This document shows positions 52,369 to 62,117 of a stretch of DNA of 64,000 nucleotides, one piece after another. Numbering within the stretch: position 1 is the first letter of the stretch; each line of letters begins with the position of its first letter. The stretch comes from Actinocatenispora rupis (GTDB taxonomy: Bacteria; Actinomycetota; Actinomycetes; Mycobacteriales; Micromonosporaceae), in contig NZ_BOMB01000001.1 in assembly GCF_016861975.1 (NCBI RefSeq), positions 62,001 to 126,000 on the forward strand, written 5' to 3'. The notes under the pieces were generated by a model. The model saw only the letters and a list, made by a program, of their open reading frames with translations. It made no database searches and was not told the DNA's origin. A program made the position numbers and the translations under genes.

Positions 52369-55300
52369 TCAGGCGCGGAGGCGCAGGCCGCGCGGGGTGA
52401 CCCGGAAACCGGCCGTGGTCAACGCGGCGGACAGCGGCGTCGACTGCACCGGCGCGCCGTCCGCCCGCTCCACCGCCAACGCGCCCAGTACGCCGGACCG
52501 GACCGCGCCGGCCAGCGCCGTCGCCGCCGCCGACAGGGTCGGCTCGTCGTCGGTGAACGACAGCAGGGTGCGGCCGCCGCGCTCCACGTACAGCGCGAGG
52601 TCGCCGTCGACGAGCACCACCAGCGCGCCCGCCTTACGCCCCGGCCGGTGCCCCGACGCCTCGCCGTCGACCGCGGAACGGTCCGGCCACGGCAGGGCCG
52701 CCCCGTACGGGTTGGCGGGGTCGGTGGCCGCCAGCACCAGCGGATCCACCGGCCGTTCCGGCCGCCGCCCCCACCCCACACTGTCCACATCGGACGAACG
52801 GTCCGCCAGCGCGCGCAGCCGGTCCACCGCCCCCGGCACCGCGAACTGCGCCGCCCCCAACGACTCCACGAAGTACCCCCGGCGCGCGGCTCCCCGCTCC
52901 TCCAACGCGGCGAGCACCGGGTACACCCCGGCGAAGCCACCCGGTACCTGCTCGGCGACCACCGCGCCGCGGGTCAGGACGCCGTGCCGCTCCAGGAGTG
53001 CCTCGGCGCGTGCGGCGGCCCGGCGGGTCGGATCCGGATCCCGGTCCGGCAACCGGTACCAGCGGCCCGCGGCAATCGGCGGCCCGGCCCGGGTCGGCAG
53101 CGCACCCCGGCGCAGCGGCGCGGGCCGGCGGTACCGGGAGCGCGAAGGTGCCGGTCGCGACCGGTGCGCGCCGCCGCCGGACAGCAGGGCGCGCAGCGGC
53201 GCGAGCGTGTCGTTCGACAGGTGCCCGGCCCAGACCAGGTCCCACAGCGCCCCGGTCAGCTCCTCGTCGGTGACCGGCGCGCCGAGCGCGGTCCCGACCC
53301 GGTCGGCCAGGTCACGGAAGAACAGCGCCTGCCCGCCGTCCAGCGCGTCCAGCAGCGCCGCCGGCAGTACGCCCTCGGCGAGGCCCGGCTCCGGCGGCGG
53401 CAGTACCAGCTCCGCGGTGTCGGCGAACGCGAGCGCCACGTACCCGTCGGAGGACGGCAACGCGCCCGCGCCGGCCCACACCACCTCGCCCGAGGCGCAC
53501 AACTGGTCCAGGTATGCCGGGGTGTAGTCGGCGACGCGGGCCGGCAGTACCAGCCGCTCCAGCGCGGACGCCGGTAGCGCCACGCCGGCCAGCTGCTCGA
53601 TCGCGCCCGCCACCGCGTCCACCCCGCGGGCACCCTCGCCGACGTGCTGCCAGCGCGGCAGGAACGCGGCCAGCGCGCGCGGCGGCGACGGCTCGATCTC
53701 CTTGCGCAGCGCGGCGAGCGAGCGCCGCCGCAGGATCCGCAGCACCTCCGCGTCGCACCACTCGGTGCCCGTCCCGCCCGGGGTGAACTCGCCGGTCACC
53801 AGCCGGCCCGACGCGGCCAGCCGGCGCAGCCCCTCCTCGACCACTGCGACACCCAGCCCGAACCGGGCCGCACAGGTCGCCGCGTGGAACGGGCCGTGCG
53901 AGCGCGCGTACCGCACGAGGAGGTCACCGAGGGGATCGGCGACCGGCTCCGTGAACGCCTCCGGTACGCCGACGGGCAGCGCCACGCCGAGCGCGTCCCG
54001 GACCCGGCCGGCGTCCTCGATCGCGAGGAACCGGTCCGTACCGGCGATCCGGACGACGATGGCGCGGCGCGCGGCGACCAGCTCGGTCAGCCAGTCGACG
54101 TCCATGCCCCGCTCCGAAGCCTCCACAGTGGACAGATCGCCGACCAGTCGCAGGATCTCCGCCGCGTCCTCCGCGTCGCGCGCCCGCCGGTCCGCCGACA
54201 GCCACTGCAACCGGCGCTCGGTCTCCGCCACCACCGCCGGATCCAGCAGCTCCCGCAGCTCGGCCGCGCCCAGCAGCTCCGCCAGCAGCGTCGGATCCAG
54301 CTCCAGCGCGGCGGCCCGGCGCTCGGCGAGCGGCGCGTCCCCCTCGTACAGGAAGGCGCCGACGTAACCGAACAGCAGGGAGCGGGCGAACGGCGACGGG
54401 CGCGGCGTCTCCACCTCCACCAGGCGTACCGACCGGGAGGCGACCGAGCGCATCAGGTCGGTGAGGGCCGGCAGGTCGAACACGTCGCGCAGGCACTCCC
54501 GGGCCGCCTCCAGCGTGATCGGGAAGTCGGCGAAGTCCCGCGCCACGTCGAGCAGCTGCGCCGCCCGCTGCCGTTGCTGCCACAGCGGAGTACGCCGGCG
54601 GGGGTCGCGGCGGGGCAGCAGCAACGCCCGCGCCGCGCACTCCCGGAACCGCGCCGCGAACAGCGCGGAGGTCCCGACGGTGGTGCGGACCAGCTCGTCC
54701 AGCTCGTCCGGGTCGAACGCGACGAGGTCGGCGCCCGGCGGCTCGTCCGCCGTGTCCGGCAACCGTACGACGATGCCGTCGTCGGCGGGCTGCGCCTGCG
54801 CGTCCAGCCCGTACCGCTCGCGCAGCCGGGCGGCGATCGCCAGCGCCCACGGCGCGTTGACCCGCTGGCCGAACACCGAGTGCACCACCAGCCGCCAGTC
54901 GCCCAGCTCGTCCCGGAACCGCTCCACCAGCACCGTCCGGTCGTCCGGTACGTGCCGCGCGGACTCCCGCTGCTCCGCCACGTACCGCAGGAGGTTGCCG
55001 GTGGCCCAGTCGTCCAGGCCCGCGTCGCGCAGCCGGGCACCGGCCTGCTCGTCGTCGGCGCGCGACAGGCCGCGCAGCAGCCCGCCGATCGCCTTGCCCA
55101 GCTCCGCCGGCCGCCCCACCGTGTCGCCCTTCCAGAACGGCATCCGGGCCGCGGCACCCGGCGCCGGGGACACCAGCACCCGGTCCGGCGTGATGTCCTC
55201 GATCCGCCAACTCGTCGAACCCAGCAGGAACACGTCGCCGACGCGCGACTCGTACACCATCTCCTCGTCGAGCTCGCCGACCCGGGCGGCCTTCTCCGCA

Positions 55301-57042
55301 CCCGCCAGGTACACCCCGAACAGGCCGCGGTCGGGGATGGTGCCGCCGGAGATCACGGCGAGCCGCTGGGCGCCGGGCCGGCCCGAGATCCGGTCCGCCG
55401 TACGGTCCCAGACCAGTCGGGGCCGCAGCTCCGCGAACGCCTGCGACGGGTACCGGCCGGCCAGCATGTCGAGTACCCCGGACAGCGCGGAGGCGGGCAG
55501 CTCCGCGAACGGCGCGGCCCGGCGTACCAGAGTGGCGAGCTCCGGCACGGACCAGTCGTCCAGCGCGACCATCGCGACGATCTGCTGCGCGAGCACGTCG
55601 AGCGGGTTGCGCGGATAGTGCAGCTCCTCGATCGCGCCCGCGCGCATCCGGGTCGCGACCACCGTGCACGGCGCGAGGTCCCCGCGGTGCTTGGGAAACA
55701 CCACGCCGACGCTCGGCGCGCCCACCTGGTGCCCGGCCCGGCCGACCCGCTGCAGCCCGGACGCCACGCTCGGCGGCGCCTCCACCTGTACGACCAGGTC
55801 GACCGCGCCCATGTCGATGCCCAGCTCCAGGCTCGACGTGGCGACCACGGCGGGAAGCCGGCCCGACTTCAGCTCCTCCTCGATGTGCTTGCGTTCCTCC
55901 CGGGACACCGAACCGTGGTGCGCGCGGGCGATCACCGCCTCCGCGCCCGCCGCCACCCCCGACTCGGCGATCGCCTCCGCCGGGAACACGAACGAAGGTC
56001 CCGACTCCCTTGATGCATCACGCCCGGGACTCGGAACCTTCGCCGGATCGGGCAGCGGACCGCCCGCCAGCCGCTCGGCGTGCAGCTCGTTGAGCCGGGC
56101 GCACAGCCGCTCCGCCAGGCGCCGCGAGTTCGCGAAGACGATCGTGGACCGGTGCGCCAGGATCAGGTCCAGCACCCGGCTCTCCACCGCCGGCCAGATC
56201 GACGGGCGGCGCGTCGGCGCGGCGGCCGGATCGTACGACTCGTCGGGGTCCTCGGCGGGCAGCTCGTCCAGCGCCGTCATGTCCTCCACCGGCACCTGTA
56301 CGGACAGCTCGACGGTCTTCTCCGCCGGCGGCGCCACCACCGCGACGGGCCGGCTGCCGGCGAGGAACCGCGCCGTCTCCTCGACCGGCCGTATGGTGGC
56401 GGACAGGCCGATGCGCTGCGCCGGGCGCTCCAGCAGCTCGTCCAGCCGTTCCAGGGAGAGCGCGAGGTGCGCGCCGCGTTTCGTCGCGCAGACCGCGTGC
56501 ACCTCGTCGACGATGACCGTCTCGACCCCGCGCAGCGACTCCCGCGCCGCCGAGGTGAGCAGCAGGAACAGCGACTCCGGCGTGGTGATCAGGATGTCCG
56601 GCGGCCGGCGGGCGAACCCGCGCCGCTCCGCCGCCGGCGTGTCCCCGGTACGCATCCCGACGGTGATGTCCGGCCGCTCCGCGCCCAGCCGCTGCGCCGC
56701 CTGCCCGATCCCGGCCAGCGGCGCCCGCAGGTTGCGCTCGATGTCGACGGCCAGCGCCTTCAACGGGCTCACGTACAGCACGCGGCAGCGGCGGGCCGGG
56801 TCGGGCGCCGGCTCGGCCGCGATCCGGTCCAGCGACCAGAGGAACGCGGCCAGCGTCTTGCCCGACCCGGTCGGCGCCACGACCAGCGTGTTCGTCCCGG
56901 TCCGGATCGACGCCCACGCGCCGGCCTGGGCCGCGGTCGGCCCGGCGAACGCCCCGCCGAACCACGCCCGCGTCGCCGGCCCGAACCCGGCCAGCCCCTC
57001 CTCGGTGTCCACGACGACCATCCTGCCGCGGGGGTCCGACAC
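52369..57042 (-). CDS. lhr: Lhr family ATP-dependent helicase
   Basis: A 1557-residue superfamily 2 helicase of the Lhr type, a 3'-5' DNA (or RNA:DNA) translocase of actinobacteria and others involved in DNA repair. Motif I is VAPTGSGKTLAAFLW near residue 55-69, motif II VIVDEVHAV, motif III LSATIRP, motif V ATSSLELGIDMGAVDLV and motif VI RVGRAGHQVG. The winged-helix/Lhr-core domain follows to about 870, and the long C-terminal domain fills the rest, as in mycobacterial Lhr (about 1500 residues). GTG 57042 is used; ATG 57021 is an alternative seven codons in. It lies 25 bases after the PNPOx-GNAT gene on the same strand. Confidence 0.94.
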   Translation of the reverse strand: MSDPRGRMVVVDTEEGLAGFGPATRAWFGGAFAGPTAAQAGAWASIRTGTNTLVVAPTGSGKTLAAFLWSLDRIAAEPAPDPARRCRVLYVSPLKALAVDIERNLRAPLAGIGQAAQRLGAERPDITVGMRTGDTPAAERRGFARRPPDILITTPESLFLLLTSAARESLRGVETVIVDEVHAVCATKRGAHLALSLERLDELLERPAQRIGLSATIRPVEETARFLAGSRPVAVVAPPAEKTVELSVQVPVEDMTALDELPAEDPDESYDPAAAPTRRPSIWPAVESRVLDLILAHRSTIVFANSRRLAERLCARLNELHAERLAGGPLPDPAKVPSPGRDASRESGPSFVFPAEAIAESGVAAGAEAVIARAHHGSVSREERKHIEEELKSGRLPAVVATSSLELGIDMGAVDLVVQVEAPPSVASGLQRVGRAGHQVGAPSVGVVFPKHRGDLAPCTVVATRMRAGAIEELHYPRNPLDVLAQQIVAMVALDDWSVPELATLVRRAAPFAELPASALSGVLDMLAGRYPSQAFAELRPRLVWDRTADRISGRPGAQRLAVISGGTIPDRGLFGVYLAGAEKAARVGELDEEMVYESRVGDVFLLGSTSWRIEDITPDRVLVSPAPGAAARMPFWKGDTVGRPAELGKAIGGLLRGLSRADDEQAGARLRDAGLDDWATGNLLRYVAEQRESARHVPDDRTVLVERFRDELGDWRLVVHSVFGQRVNAPWALAIAARLRERYGLDAQAQPADDGIVVRLPDTADEPPGADLVAFDPDELDELVRTTVGTSALFAARFRECAARALLLPRRDPRRRTPLWQQRQRAAQLLDVARDFADFPITLEAARECLRDVFDLPALTDLMRSVASRSVRLVEVETPRPSPFARSLLFGYVGAFLYEGDAPLAERRAAALELDPTLLAELLGAAELRELLDPAVVAETERRLQWLSADRRARDAEDAAEILRLVGDLSTVEASERGMDVDWLTELVAARRAIVVRIAGTDRFLAIEDAGRVRDALGVALPVGVPEAFTEPVADPLGDLLVRYARSHGPFHAATCAARFGLGVAVVEEGLRRLAASGRLVTGEFTPGGTGTEWCDAEVLRILRRRSLAALRKEIEPSPPRALAAFLPRWQHVGEGARGVDAVAGAIEQLAGVALPASALERLVLPARVADYTPAYLDQLCASGEVVWAGAGALPSSDGYVALAFADTAELVLPPPEPGLAEGVLPAALLDALDGGQALFFRDLADRVGTALGAPVTDEELTGALWDLVWAGHLSNDTLAPLRALLSGGGAHRSRPAPSRSRYRRPAPLRRGALPTRAGPPIAAGRWYRLPDRDPDPTRRAAARAEALLERHGVLTRGAVVAEQVPGGFAGVYPVLAALEERGAARRGYFVESLGAAQFAVPGAVDRLRALADRSSDVDSVGWGRRPERPVDPLVLAATDPANPYGAALPWPDRSAVDGEASGHRPGRKAGALVVLVDGDLALYVERGGRTLLSFTDDEPTLSAAATALAGAVRSGVLGALAVERADGAPVQSTPLSAALTTAGFRVTPRGLRLRA

Positions 57043-57067
57043 CCGTCGCCGCTCCCGCCGGGTACGG

Positions 57068-58351
57068 CTAGCGCAGCAGGCCGCGCAGCCGGTCCCGGGC
57101 GTCCGGCCACTCGACGTCCGTCATGGAATAGACCACCCTGTCGCGTGGCGTCCCGTCGGCCCGGATCACGTAGTTGCGGAACACTCCGTCGCGCTTCATG
57201 CCGAGCCGTTCGATCGCGCGCTGCGACCGCTCGTTCGCCGTGTCCGTACGCAGGCTCACGCGGATCGCGCCCAGCTCCTCGAACGCCCGGGTCAGCAGCA
57301 TCAGCTTCGCCTCGGTGTTGATCCCCGTCCGCCACGCGGCCCGCCCCAGCCACGTGTACCCGATCTCCACCCGGCGCGAGTCCGGCGCGATGTCGTAGTA
57401 CGAGGTCATGCCGACGGCGCGGCCGGTCGCCCGGTCGATCTGTGCCCACGTGACGCGGCTGCCGGCGGCCTGCGCGCGCAGCGCGGTGTCCACCTCCCGC
57501 GCCATGTCCGCGGTCGTCTCGGGCCACGGGCCGGTCAGGTGCCGCCACACCTCGCGGTCCCGGCTCGCCGCGTACAGGTCGTCGACGTGCGCGGTGGACA
57601 GCGGCTCCAGCCGCACCAGCCGCCCGGCCATCGGCGCCGCCTCGTACCACGGGGAACGCTCGCCCGCGTCGCCCCGCCGCCAGCCGTGCAGGTACGCCGG
57701 GAGCACGGTGCCCTCGTCGGTCGGTTCCGGTGCGCCCGCGGTGGTGCGCAGCGGCAACACCCCCGCCCAGTACGGCAGGGCCAGGTCGGCCTCGTCGTCG
57801 TTGGCGCCGCCGGACCGTACCTTGGCGGCGGCGTCGGTCAGCGGCAGCGCGAGCACCGCGGTCGCGGCGAGTTCCTGCCGGGTCGGCGGGCGGCTGTCGG
57901 CGGCGCGACCGGCGGCGATCTTGTCCACGAGCGCGGCGAGCACCCGCCGCCGGGTGTCCTCGTCCGCCACCGGTACGGCGGTGCCGTGCGCGACCACGGA
58001 CCGGTAGTTCGCCGAGTGGTGGAACTGGGACCGCGCGAACACCAGCCCGTCGAGCAGCGTGACGGCGACGCTCACCGGGATGCCGGCGGCGCGGCCGGTT
58101 TCTCCGCGGCCTTCGCGGAGCGGAGTGCGTCGGCCGGCGAGCATCGGCCGGGAGCCGGTGGAGCCGTGCACGTAGAGCGTGTCGCCGATCCGGACGTGCA
58201 GCGTGGGCAGGACCCGCGGGCGGCCGTCGACCACGAACGACAGGTGGCAGTACAGCGCCTCGTCGAGGATCGCGTGCACGGTGTCGGCGTCGCGGCGCAT
58301 CCGGTCCGGGTACCGGGTCGGGGTGGTCACCGGGGTGGCGGGGTAGCTCAT
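57068..58351 (-). CDS. Fusion of FMN-binding split-barrel and GNAT domains
   Basis: A 427-residue two-domain protein. Residues 1-230 are a pyridoxamine-phosphate-oxidase-like FMN split barrel (ILDEALYCHLSFVVDGRPRVLPTLHVRIGDTLYVHGSTGSRPM, then AVTLLDGLVFARSQFHHSANYRSVVAHGTA). Residues 245-427 are a RimJ-like GNAT domain (RLVRLEPLSTAHVDDLYAAS, VEIGYTWLGRAAWRTGINTEAKLMLLTRAFEELGAIRVSLRTDTANERSQRAIERLGMKRDG). Both halves look intact. Such fusions are known in actinobacteria but unassigned. The divergent PdxR-type regulator, which senses B6 vitamers, suggests a link to pyridoxal phosphate. ATG 58351. lhr follows on the same strand. Confidence 0.9.
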   Translation of the reverse strand: MSYPATPVTTPTRYPDRMRRDADTVHAILDEALYCHLSFVVDGRPRVLPTLHVRIGDTLYVHGSTGSRPMLAGRRTPLREGRGETGRAAGIPVSVAVTLLDGLVFARSQFHHSANYRSVVAHGTAVPVADEDTRRRVLAALVDKIAAGRAADSRPPTRQELAATAVLALPLTDAAAKVRSGGANDDEADLALPYWAGVLPLRTTAGAPEPTDEGTVLPAYLHGWRRGDAGERSPWYEAAPMAGRLVRLEPLSTAHVDDLYAASRDREVWRHLTGPWPETTADMAREVDTALRAQAAGSRVTWAQIDRATGRAVGMTSYYDIAPDSRRVEIGYTWLGRAAWRTGINTEAKLMLLTRAFEELGAIRVSLRTDTANERSQRAIERLGMKRDGVFRNYVIRADGTPRDRVVYSMTDVEWPDARDRLRGLLR

Positions 58352-58362
58352 GGGTGTCGTCC

Positions 58363-58402
58363 TTGCCGCAGGGGTTTTGTTCTAGTACAGTCTTTCAACT
58401 GT
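58363..58402 (+). promoter_or_regulatory. Leaderless promoter of the PdxR-type gene with inverted repeat
   Basis: TTGCCG (58363-58368), 17 bases, TACAGT (58386-58391), nine bases, then GTG 58401. ACAGT (58387-58391) and ACTGT (58398-58402) form a dyad over the -10 box and start site. The 49-base gap also serves the divergent PNPOx-GNAT gene, so regulator binding here would affect both. Confidence 0.65.
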
Positions 58403-59735
58403 GCCAGTACGTTATCACGGGAAGACCGCGGCGGAGATCGTCGCCGGCGTCGAGGAACACCTGCGCGCCGGTCGGCTCGGCCCCGGCGACCCCCTGCCCC
58501 CCGTCCGTACGCTCGCCGCGGAGCTGTCCGTCAGCGCCGCCACCGTCGCCTCGGCGTACCGGGAACTGCGGCACCGGGCGGTGATCGAGACCGCCGGGCG
58601 GGCCGGCACCCGGATCCGCGCCCGGCCCACCGTGGGGCGGATGGCGCTGCGGCTCGACGTACCTGCCGGCGCCCGCGACCTCGCCGAGGGCGGCCCCGAC
58701 CCTCGCCTGCTGCCCCGGCTCGACGGCCCCCTCGCGCGTCTCGCCGCCAGCCCCGTCTGGCACACCCCCACCACCGGGTACGACCGCGCCGGAGCGCTGC
58801 CCGAGCTGCTCACCGCCGCCCGCGACCGGCTCGCCGCCGACGGGGTCGACGCCCCCGCGCTCACCGTCACCAGCGGCGCCCTCGACGGCATCGAGCGCGC
58901 TCTCGCCACCCACCTCGGCCCCGGTGACCGGGTCGCCGTCGAGGACCCCGGCTGGGCCAACCTGCTCGACCTGCTCGCCGCGCTGCGCCTGACCCCGGTG
59001 CCGGTCCCGCTCGACCGGGACGGCCCGACCGTCGACGGGCTCCGGTCCGCGCTCGCCGCCGGGGCCCGCGCCGTCGTCGTCACCAGCCGGGCGCAGAACC
59101 CGACCGGCGCCGCCGTCTCCGCCGACCGGGCCGCCGCCCTGCGCGCCGTCCTGGCCGACCGCCCCGACGTACTCGTGATCGAGGACGACCACGCCGCCGA
59201 GCTGTCCGAGCAACCGCTCACCCCCGTGGTCGGCGGTACGGCCGCGTGGGTGTTCGTCCGCTCCGTCTCCAAGCCGTACGGTCCGGACCTGCGGCTCGCG
59301 GTGGTCGCCGGGGACGAGGCGACCGTCGACCGGATCGTCGGCCGGCAGCGGCTCGGCGCCGGCTGGGTCTCCACCGTGCTGCAACGGCTCGTCTGCGAAC
59401 TGTGGTCCGACCCCGACGTCGCGCGCGGCATCCGGCACGCCCGCGAGCAGTACGCGGCACGCCGGGACGGCCTGGTCGCCGCGCTCGCCGACCGCGGCGT
59501 CACCGGGTACGGGCGGAGCGGCATCAACGTGTGGATCCCGGTCACGGACGAGACCGCCGCGCTGACCCGGCTCCGCGACGCCGGCTGGGTCGCGGCACCG
59601 GGCGCGGCGTACCGGCTGGTCAGTGGGCCGGCGATCCGGCTGACGGTGAGCGGGCTGGACGACACGGACCTGGTACCGCTGGCCGACGCGGTCGCGGCCG
59701 CGCTCACCCACCGCCCGGCGCGGTACGGCGCCTGA
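58401..59735 (+). CDS. MocR/PdxR-type GntR regulator with aminotransferase domain
   Basis: A 444-residue fusion of an N-terminal GntR winged helix (GVEEHLRAGRLGPGDPLPPVRTLAAELSVSAATVASAYRELRHRAVIE, residues about 16-62) and a fold-type I aminotransferase domain (about 85-444). PLP-binding elements are SGALDGIERAL, the aspartate in VIEDDHAAEL, and the lysine in VRSVSKPYGPDLRLAVV; the arginine near the end is in GPAIRLTVSGL. MocR proteins usually sense PLP or an amino acid and control an adjacent gene. Here the divergent target is the PNPOx-like fusion, so pyridoxal phosphate homeostasis is likely, as with PdxR. GTG 58401 appears leaderless. Confidence 0.92.
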   Translation: MPVRYHGKTAAEIVAGVEEHLRAGRLGPGDPLPPVRTLAAELSVSAATVASAYRELRHRAVIETAGRAGTRIRARPTVGRMALRLDVPAGARDLAEGGPDPRLLPRLDGPLARLAASPVWHTPTTGYDRAGALPELLTAARDRLAADGVDAPALTVTSGALDGIERALATHLGPGDRVAVEDPGWANLLDLLAALRLTPVPVPLDRDGPTVDGLRSALAAGARAVVVTSRAQNPTGAAVSADRAAALRAVLADRPDVLVIEDDHAAELSEQPLTPVVGGTAAWVFVRSVSKPYGPDLRLAVVAGDEATVDRIVGRQRLGAGWVSTVLQRLVCELWSDPDVARGIRHAREQYAARRDGLVAALADRGVTGYGRSGINVWIPVTDETAALTRLRDAGWVAAPGAAYRLVSGPAIRLTVSGLDDTDLVPLADAVAAALTHRPARYGA

Positions 59736-59796
59736 CGGACCGCCGCGGCGACGGGATACCGTCGATGGCGACGCGTTGCGAGGACGGGAGGACCCG

Positions 59797-59997
59797 GTGC
59801 GGCGGACCGATTTCTGGAGCCGGATGGAGCAGGTCTTCGGCCCGGCGTACGCCGCGAGCGTCGCCGCCGACCAGACGCTGCCGGAGCTGTCCGGGCGGAC
59901 CGTCGACGAGGCGCTCGCCGGCGGCGAGGACACCGTGACGGTCTGGCGCGCGGTCTGCCGGGCGTACTCCGATCGGGTGCCTTCGCGGCTGCGCTGA
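59797..59997 (+). CDS. DUF3046 family protein
   Basis: A 66-residue actinobacterial protein with the DUF3046 pattern R-x-T-D-F-W-x-R-M-E-x-x-F-G-x-A-Y-A-x-S-x-A ([20 protein letters not shown]), then [19 protein letters not shown] and VWRAVCRAY. Function is unknown. It is consistently found just upstream of recA in actinobacteria, which is why I trust the call. GTG 59797 has GGGAGG six bases before. The SOS box of recA begins 25 bases after its stop. Confidence 0.93.
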   Translation: MRRTDFWSRMEQVFGPAYAASVAADQTLPELSGRTVDEALAGGEDTVTVWRAVCRAYSDRVPSRLR

Positions 59998-60022
59998 ATC
60001 ATCCCGCGCGTGTCTACCACGT

Positions 60023-60038
60023 TCGAACAGACGTTCGG
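60023..60038 (+). promoter_or_regulatory. LexA (SOS) box of recA
   Basis: TCGAACAGACGTTCGG matches the actinobacterial/Gram-positive SOS box consensus CGAAC-N4-GTTCG exactly in its core, with the outer T-A pair broken only at the last base. It lies 130 bases before the chosen recA start. Confidence 0.92.
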
Positions 60039-60167
60039 GTACTGTCCACAGCGACAGGTCGTCGTCCACAGGCGCGGGGCGTCGGGTCGTTTCTGTCGGA
60101 CCCGGCGCATAGCGTGTCAGCCGTGACCAAGCGATCGAACGCCAAGGCAGCAGTAGGGGTGGCAGGC

Positions 60168-61226
60168 ATGGCAGCAGGGGGAGCAAGCCCCGACCGGGCG
60201 AAGGCGCTGGATATGGCGCTCGCCCAGATCGACAAGCAGTTCGGCAAGGGCTCGGTGATGCGGCTCGGTGACCGCGCCGCCCAGCCGATCTCCGCGATCC
60301 AGACCGGGTCCATCGCGCTCGACGTGGCGCTCGGCATCGGGGGCTACCCGCGCGGCCGGATCATCGAGATCTACGGCCCGGAGTCCTCGGGTAAGACCAC
60401 CGTCGCGCTGCACGCGGTGGCCAACGCGCAGGCGGCCGGCGGCATCGCGGCGTTCATCGACGCCGAGCACGCCCTCGACCCGGAGTACGCGAAGGCCATC
60501 GGGGTCGACACCGACGCCCTGCTGGTGTCCCAGCCGGACACCGGTGAGCAGGCGCTGGAGATCATGGACATGCTGATCCGCTCCGGCGCGATCGACATCG
60601 TCGTGATCGACTCGGTGGCCGCCCTGGTGCCGCGCGCCGAGATCGAGGGCGAGATGGGAGACAGCCACGTCGGTCTGCAGGCCCGGCTGATGAGCCAGGC
60701 GCTGCGCAAGGTGACCAGCGCGCTCAACAACGCCGGCACCACCGCGATCTTCATCAACCAGCTGCGCGAGAAGATCGGCGTCATGTTCGGCTCGCCGGAG
60801 ACCACGACCGGCGGTAAGGCGCTGAAGTTCTACGCGTCGGTCCGCCTCGACGTGCGCCGCATCGAGTCGCTGAAGGACGCCGGCGACGTGGTCGGTAACC
60901 GTACCCGCGTCAAGGTCGTCAAGAACAAGGTCGCCTCGCCGTTCAAGCAGGCCGAGTTCGACATCATGTACGGCAAGGGCATCAGCCGCGAGGGCTCGCT
61001 GATCGACGTCGGCGTCGAGCAGGGGATCATCCGCAAGTCCGGCGCCTGGTACACGTACGAGGGTGACCAGCTCGGCCAGGGCAAGGAGAACGCCCGGCAG
61101 TTCATGCGGGACAACCCGGACGTGGCCAACGAGGTGGAGAAGCGGATCAAGGAGAAGATGAGCATCGGTCCGGCCCTGGATGCCGAGGCCCCCGTCGACG
61201 CGGCGGCCGAGCCGGTGGACTTCTGA
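60168..61226 (+). CDS. recA: Recombinase RecA
   Basis: A 352-residue homologous recombinase and coprotease for Lex[23 protein letters not shown] opens the core, Walker A is GPESSGKTT near residue 70, [39 protein letters not shown] is the L1 region, and [29 protein letters not shown] is L2. I take ATG 60168 because the family begins a few residues before [11 protein letters not shown] 60114 or GTG 60123 would add 15-18 residues and have no better ribosome-binding site. There is no intein. It is controlled by the LexA box at 60023. recX follows after four bases. Confidence 0.97.
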   Translation: MAAGGASPDRAKALDMALAQIDKQFGKGSVMRLGDRAAQPISAIQTGSIALDVALGIGGYPRGRIIEIYGPESSGKTTVALHAVANAQAAGGIAAFIDAEHALDPEYAKAIGVDTDALLVSQPDTGEQALEIMDMLIRSGAIDIVVIDSVAALVPRAEIEGEMGDSHVGLQARLMSQALRKVTSALNNAGTTAIFINQLREKIGVMFGSPETTTGGKALKFYASVRLDVRRIESLKDAGDVVGNRTRVKVVKNKVASPFKQAEFDIMYGKGISREGSLIDVGVEQGIIRKSGAWYTYEGDQLGQGKENARQFMRDNPDVANEVEKRIKEKMSIGPALDAEAPVDAAAEPVDF

Positions 61227-61230
61227 GCCG

Positions 61231-61902
61231 ATGACGGAGCGGCAGCAGGGCCGCCGGGCGTACCGGTCGGGTTCGTCTCGGGCCGACCGTTCCGGCGACC
61301 GGGCCGACGGGTCCGGTCGGCAGGCGGGGGAGGGCGGCCGGGGCGGCCCACCGCCCGACCCCCGTCAGCAGGCACGCGACATCTGCCTGCGGTTGCTGGC
61401 CGTGCGCCCGCGTACCCGGCTGGAGCTGGCGCGGGCGCTGGCCCGCAAGGGAATCGCCGATGAGGACGCGACCGCCGTACTGGAGCGGTACGGCGAGGTC
61501 GGCATGATCGACGACGAGGCGTTCGCGCGGGCCTGGGTGACGTCCCGGCACACCGGGCGCGGCCTGGCTCGCGGCGCGCTGGCCCGTGAGCTGCGGCAGC
61601 GCGGCGTGGACGGCGAGACGATCGGCGACGCGCTGACCGAGCTGGACGGCGACACCGAAGCCGCCACGGCGCGCAGCCTGGCGGAGCGTCGGCTCCGGTC
61701 GATGTCGTCGGTGCCGCCGGACGTGGCGTTCCGGCGCGTGGTCGGCATGCTCGCCCGCAAGGGATACGCGCCGGGGCTGGCCATGCGTACGGTGCGGGAC
61801 CTGTTGGCCGAGCGTGCCGACGCCGCCGAGTTCGCCGACGGACTCGACGTCGACGCGCTCACGGACAGTACCGAGGAGTCGGGGTCCGGCGGTCCGGGCT
61901 GA
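61231..61902 (+). CDS. recX: Regulatory protein RecX
   Basis: A 223-residue modulator that caps RecA filaments. A disordered Arg/Gly-rich N-terminus of about 45 residues precedes the three-helix repeats: ARDICLRLLAVRPRTRLELARALARKGI, AVLERYGEVGMIDDEAFARAWVTSR, GLARGALARELRQRGVDGETI and RRVVGMLARKGYAPGLAMRTVRDLLAE. ATG 61231 is four bases after the recA stop, so it is cotranscribed with recA and limits recombinase activity during the SOS response. Confidence 0.95.
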   Translation: MTERQQGRRAYRSGSSRADRSGDRADGSGRQAGEGGRGGPPPDPRQQARDICLRLLAVRPRTRLELARALARKGIADEDATAVLERYGEVGMIDDEAFARAWVTSRHTGRGLARGALARELRQRGVDGETIGDALTELDGDTEAATARSLAERRLRSMSSVPPDVAFRRVVGMLARKGYAPGLAMRTVRDLLAERADAAEFADGLDVDALTDSTEESGSGGPG

Positions 61903-62060
61903 GGCTGGCGGAGCGCCCCGATCGGGTGACGCGCCGCCCCATCGACCAGCGGTTCCGGTCCGGCCCGGAGTCGAGGGGCCCGACCGGCGGGTCGTGCGCC
62001 GGGCGTGACCGCGCCGCACGGTCCGGGCGGTACGTGCCGTGAGGCGCGAATCGTGGATCC
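61903..62060. other. Gene-free stretch after recX
   Basis: From the recX stop to the rny promoter region I see no gene and no strong terminator. Together with the rny leader the gene-free span is 418 bases. Confidence 0.6.
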
Positions 62061-62089
62061 TTGACCGGGCCGGTACGGGGACTTAGCCT
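62061..62089 (+). promoter_or_regulatory. Consensus promoter upstream of rny
   Basis: TTGACC (62061-62066), 17 bases, TAGCCT (62084-62089). This is one of the best housekeeping-sigma promoters in the window. GGTACGG (62072-62078) and CCGTACC (62093-62099) form a 7-bp inverted repeat over the spacer and start site, a possible operator. The expected start is near 62096, five bases before the ribosome-binding site of the 25-codon ORF. Confidence 0.75.
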
Positions 62090-62117
62090 CAGCCGTACCA
62101 AAGGAGCAGTCCGAACC

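Noticed and set aside
55664-58927. Open frame of 1087 codons on the plus strand opposite lhr and the fusion gene
   Set aside because: A shadow of lhr and the PNPOx-GNAT gene, which have clear domains on the minus strand.
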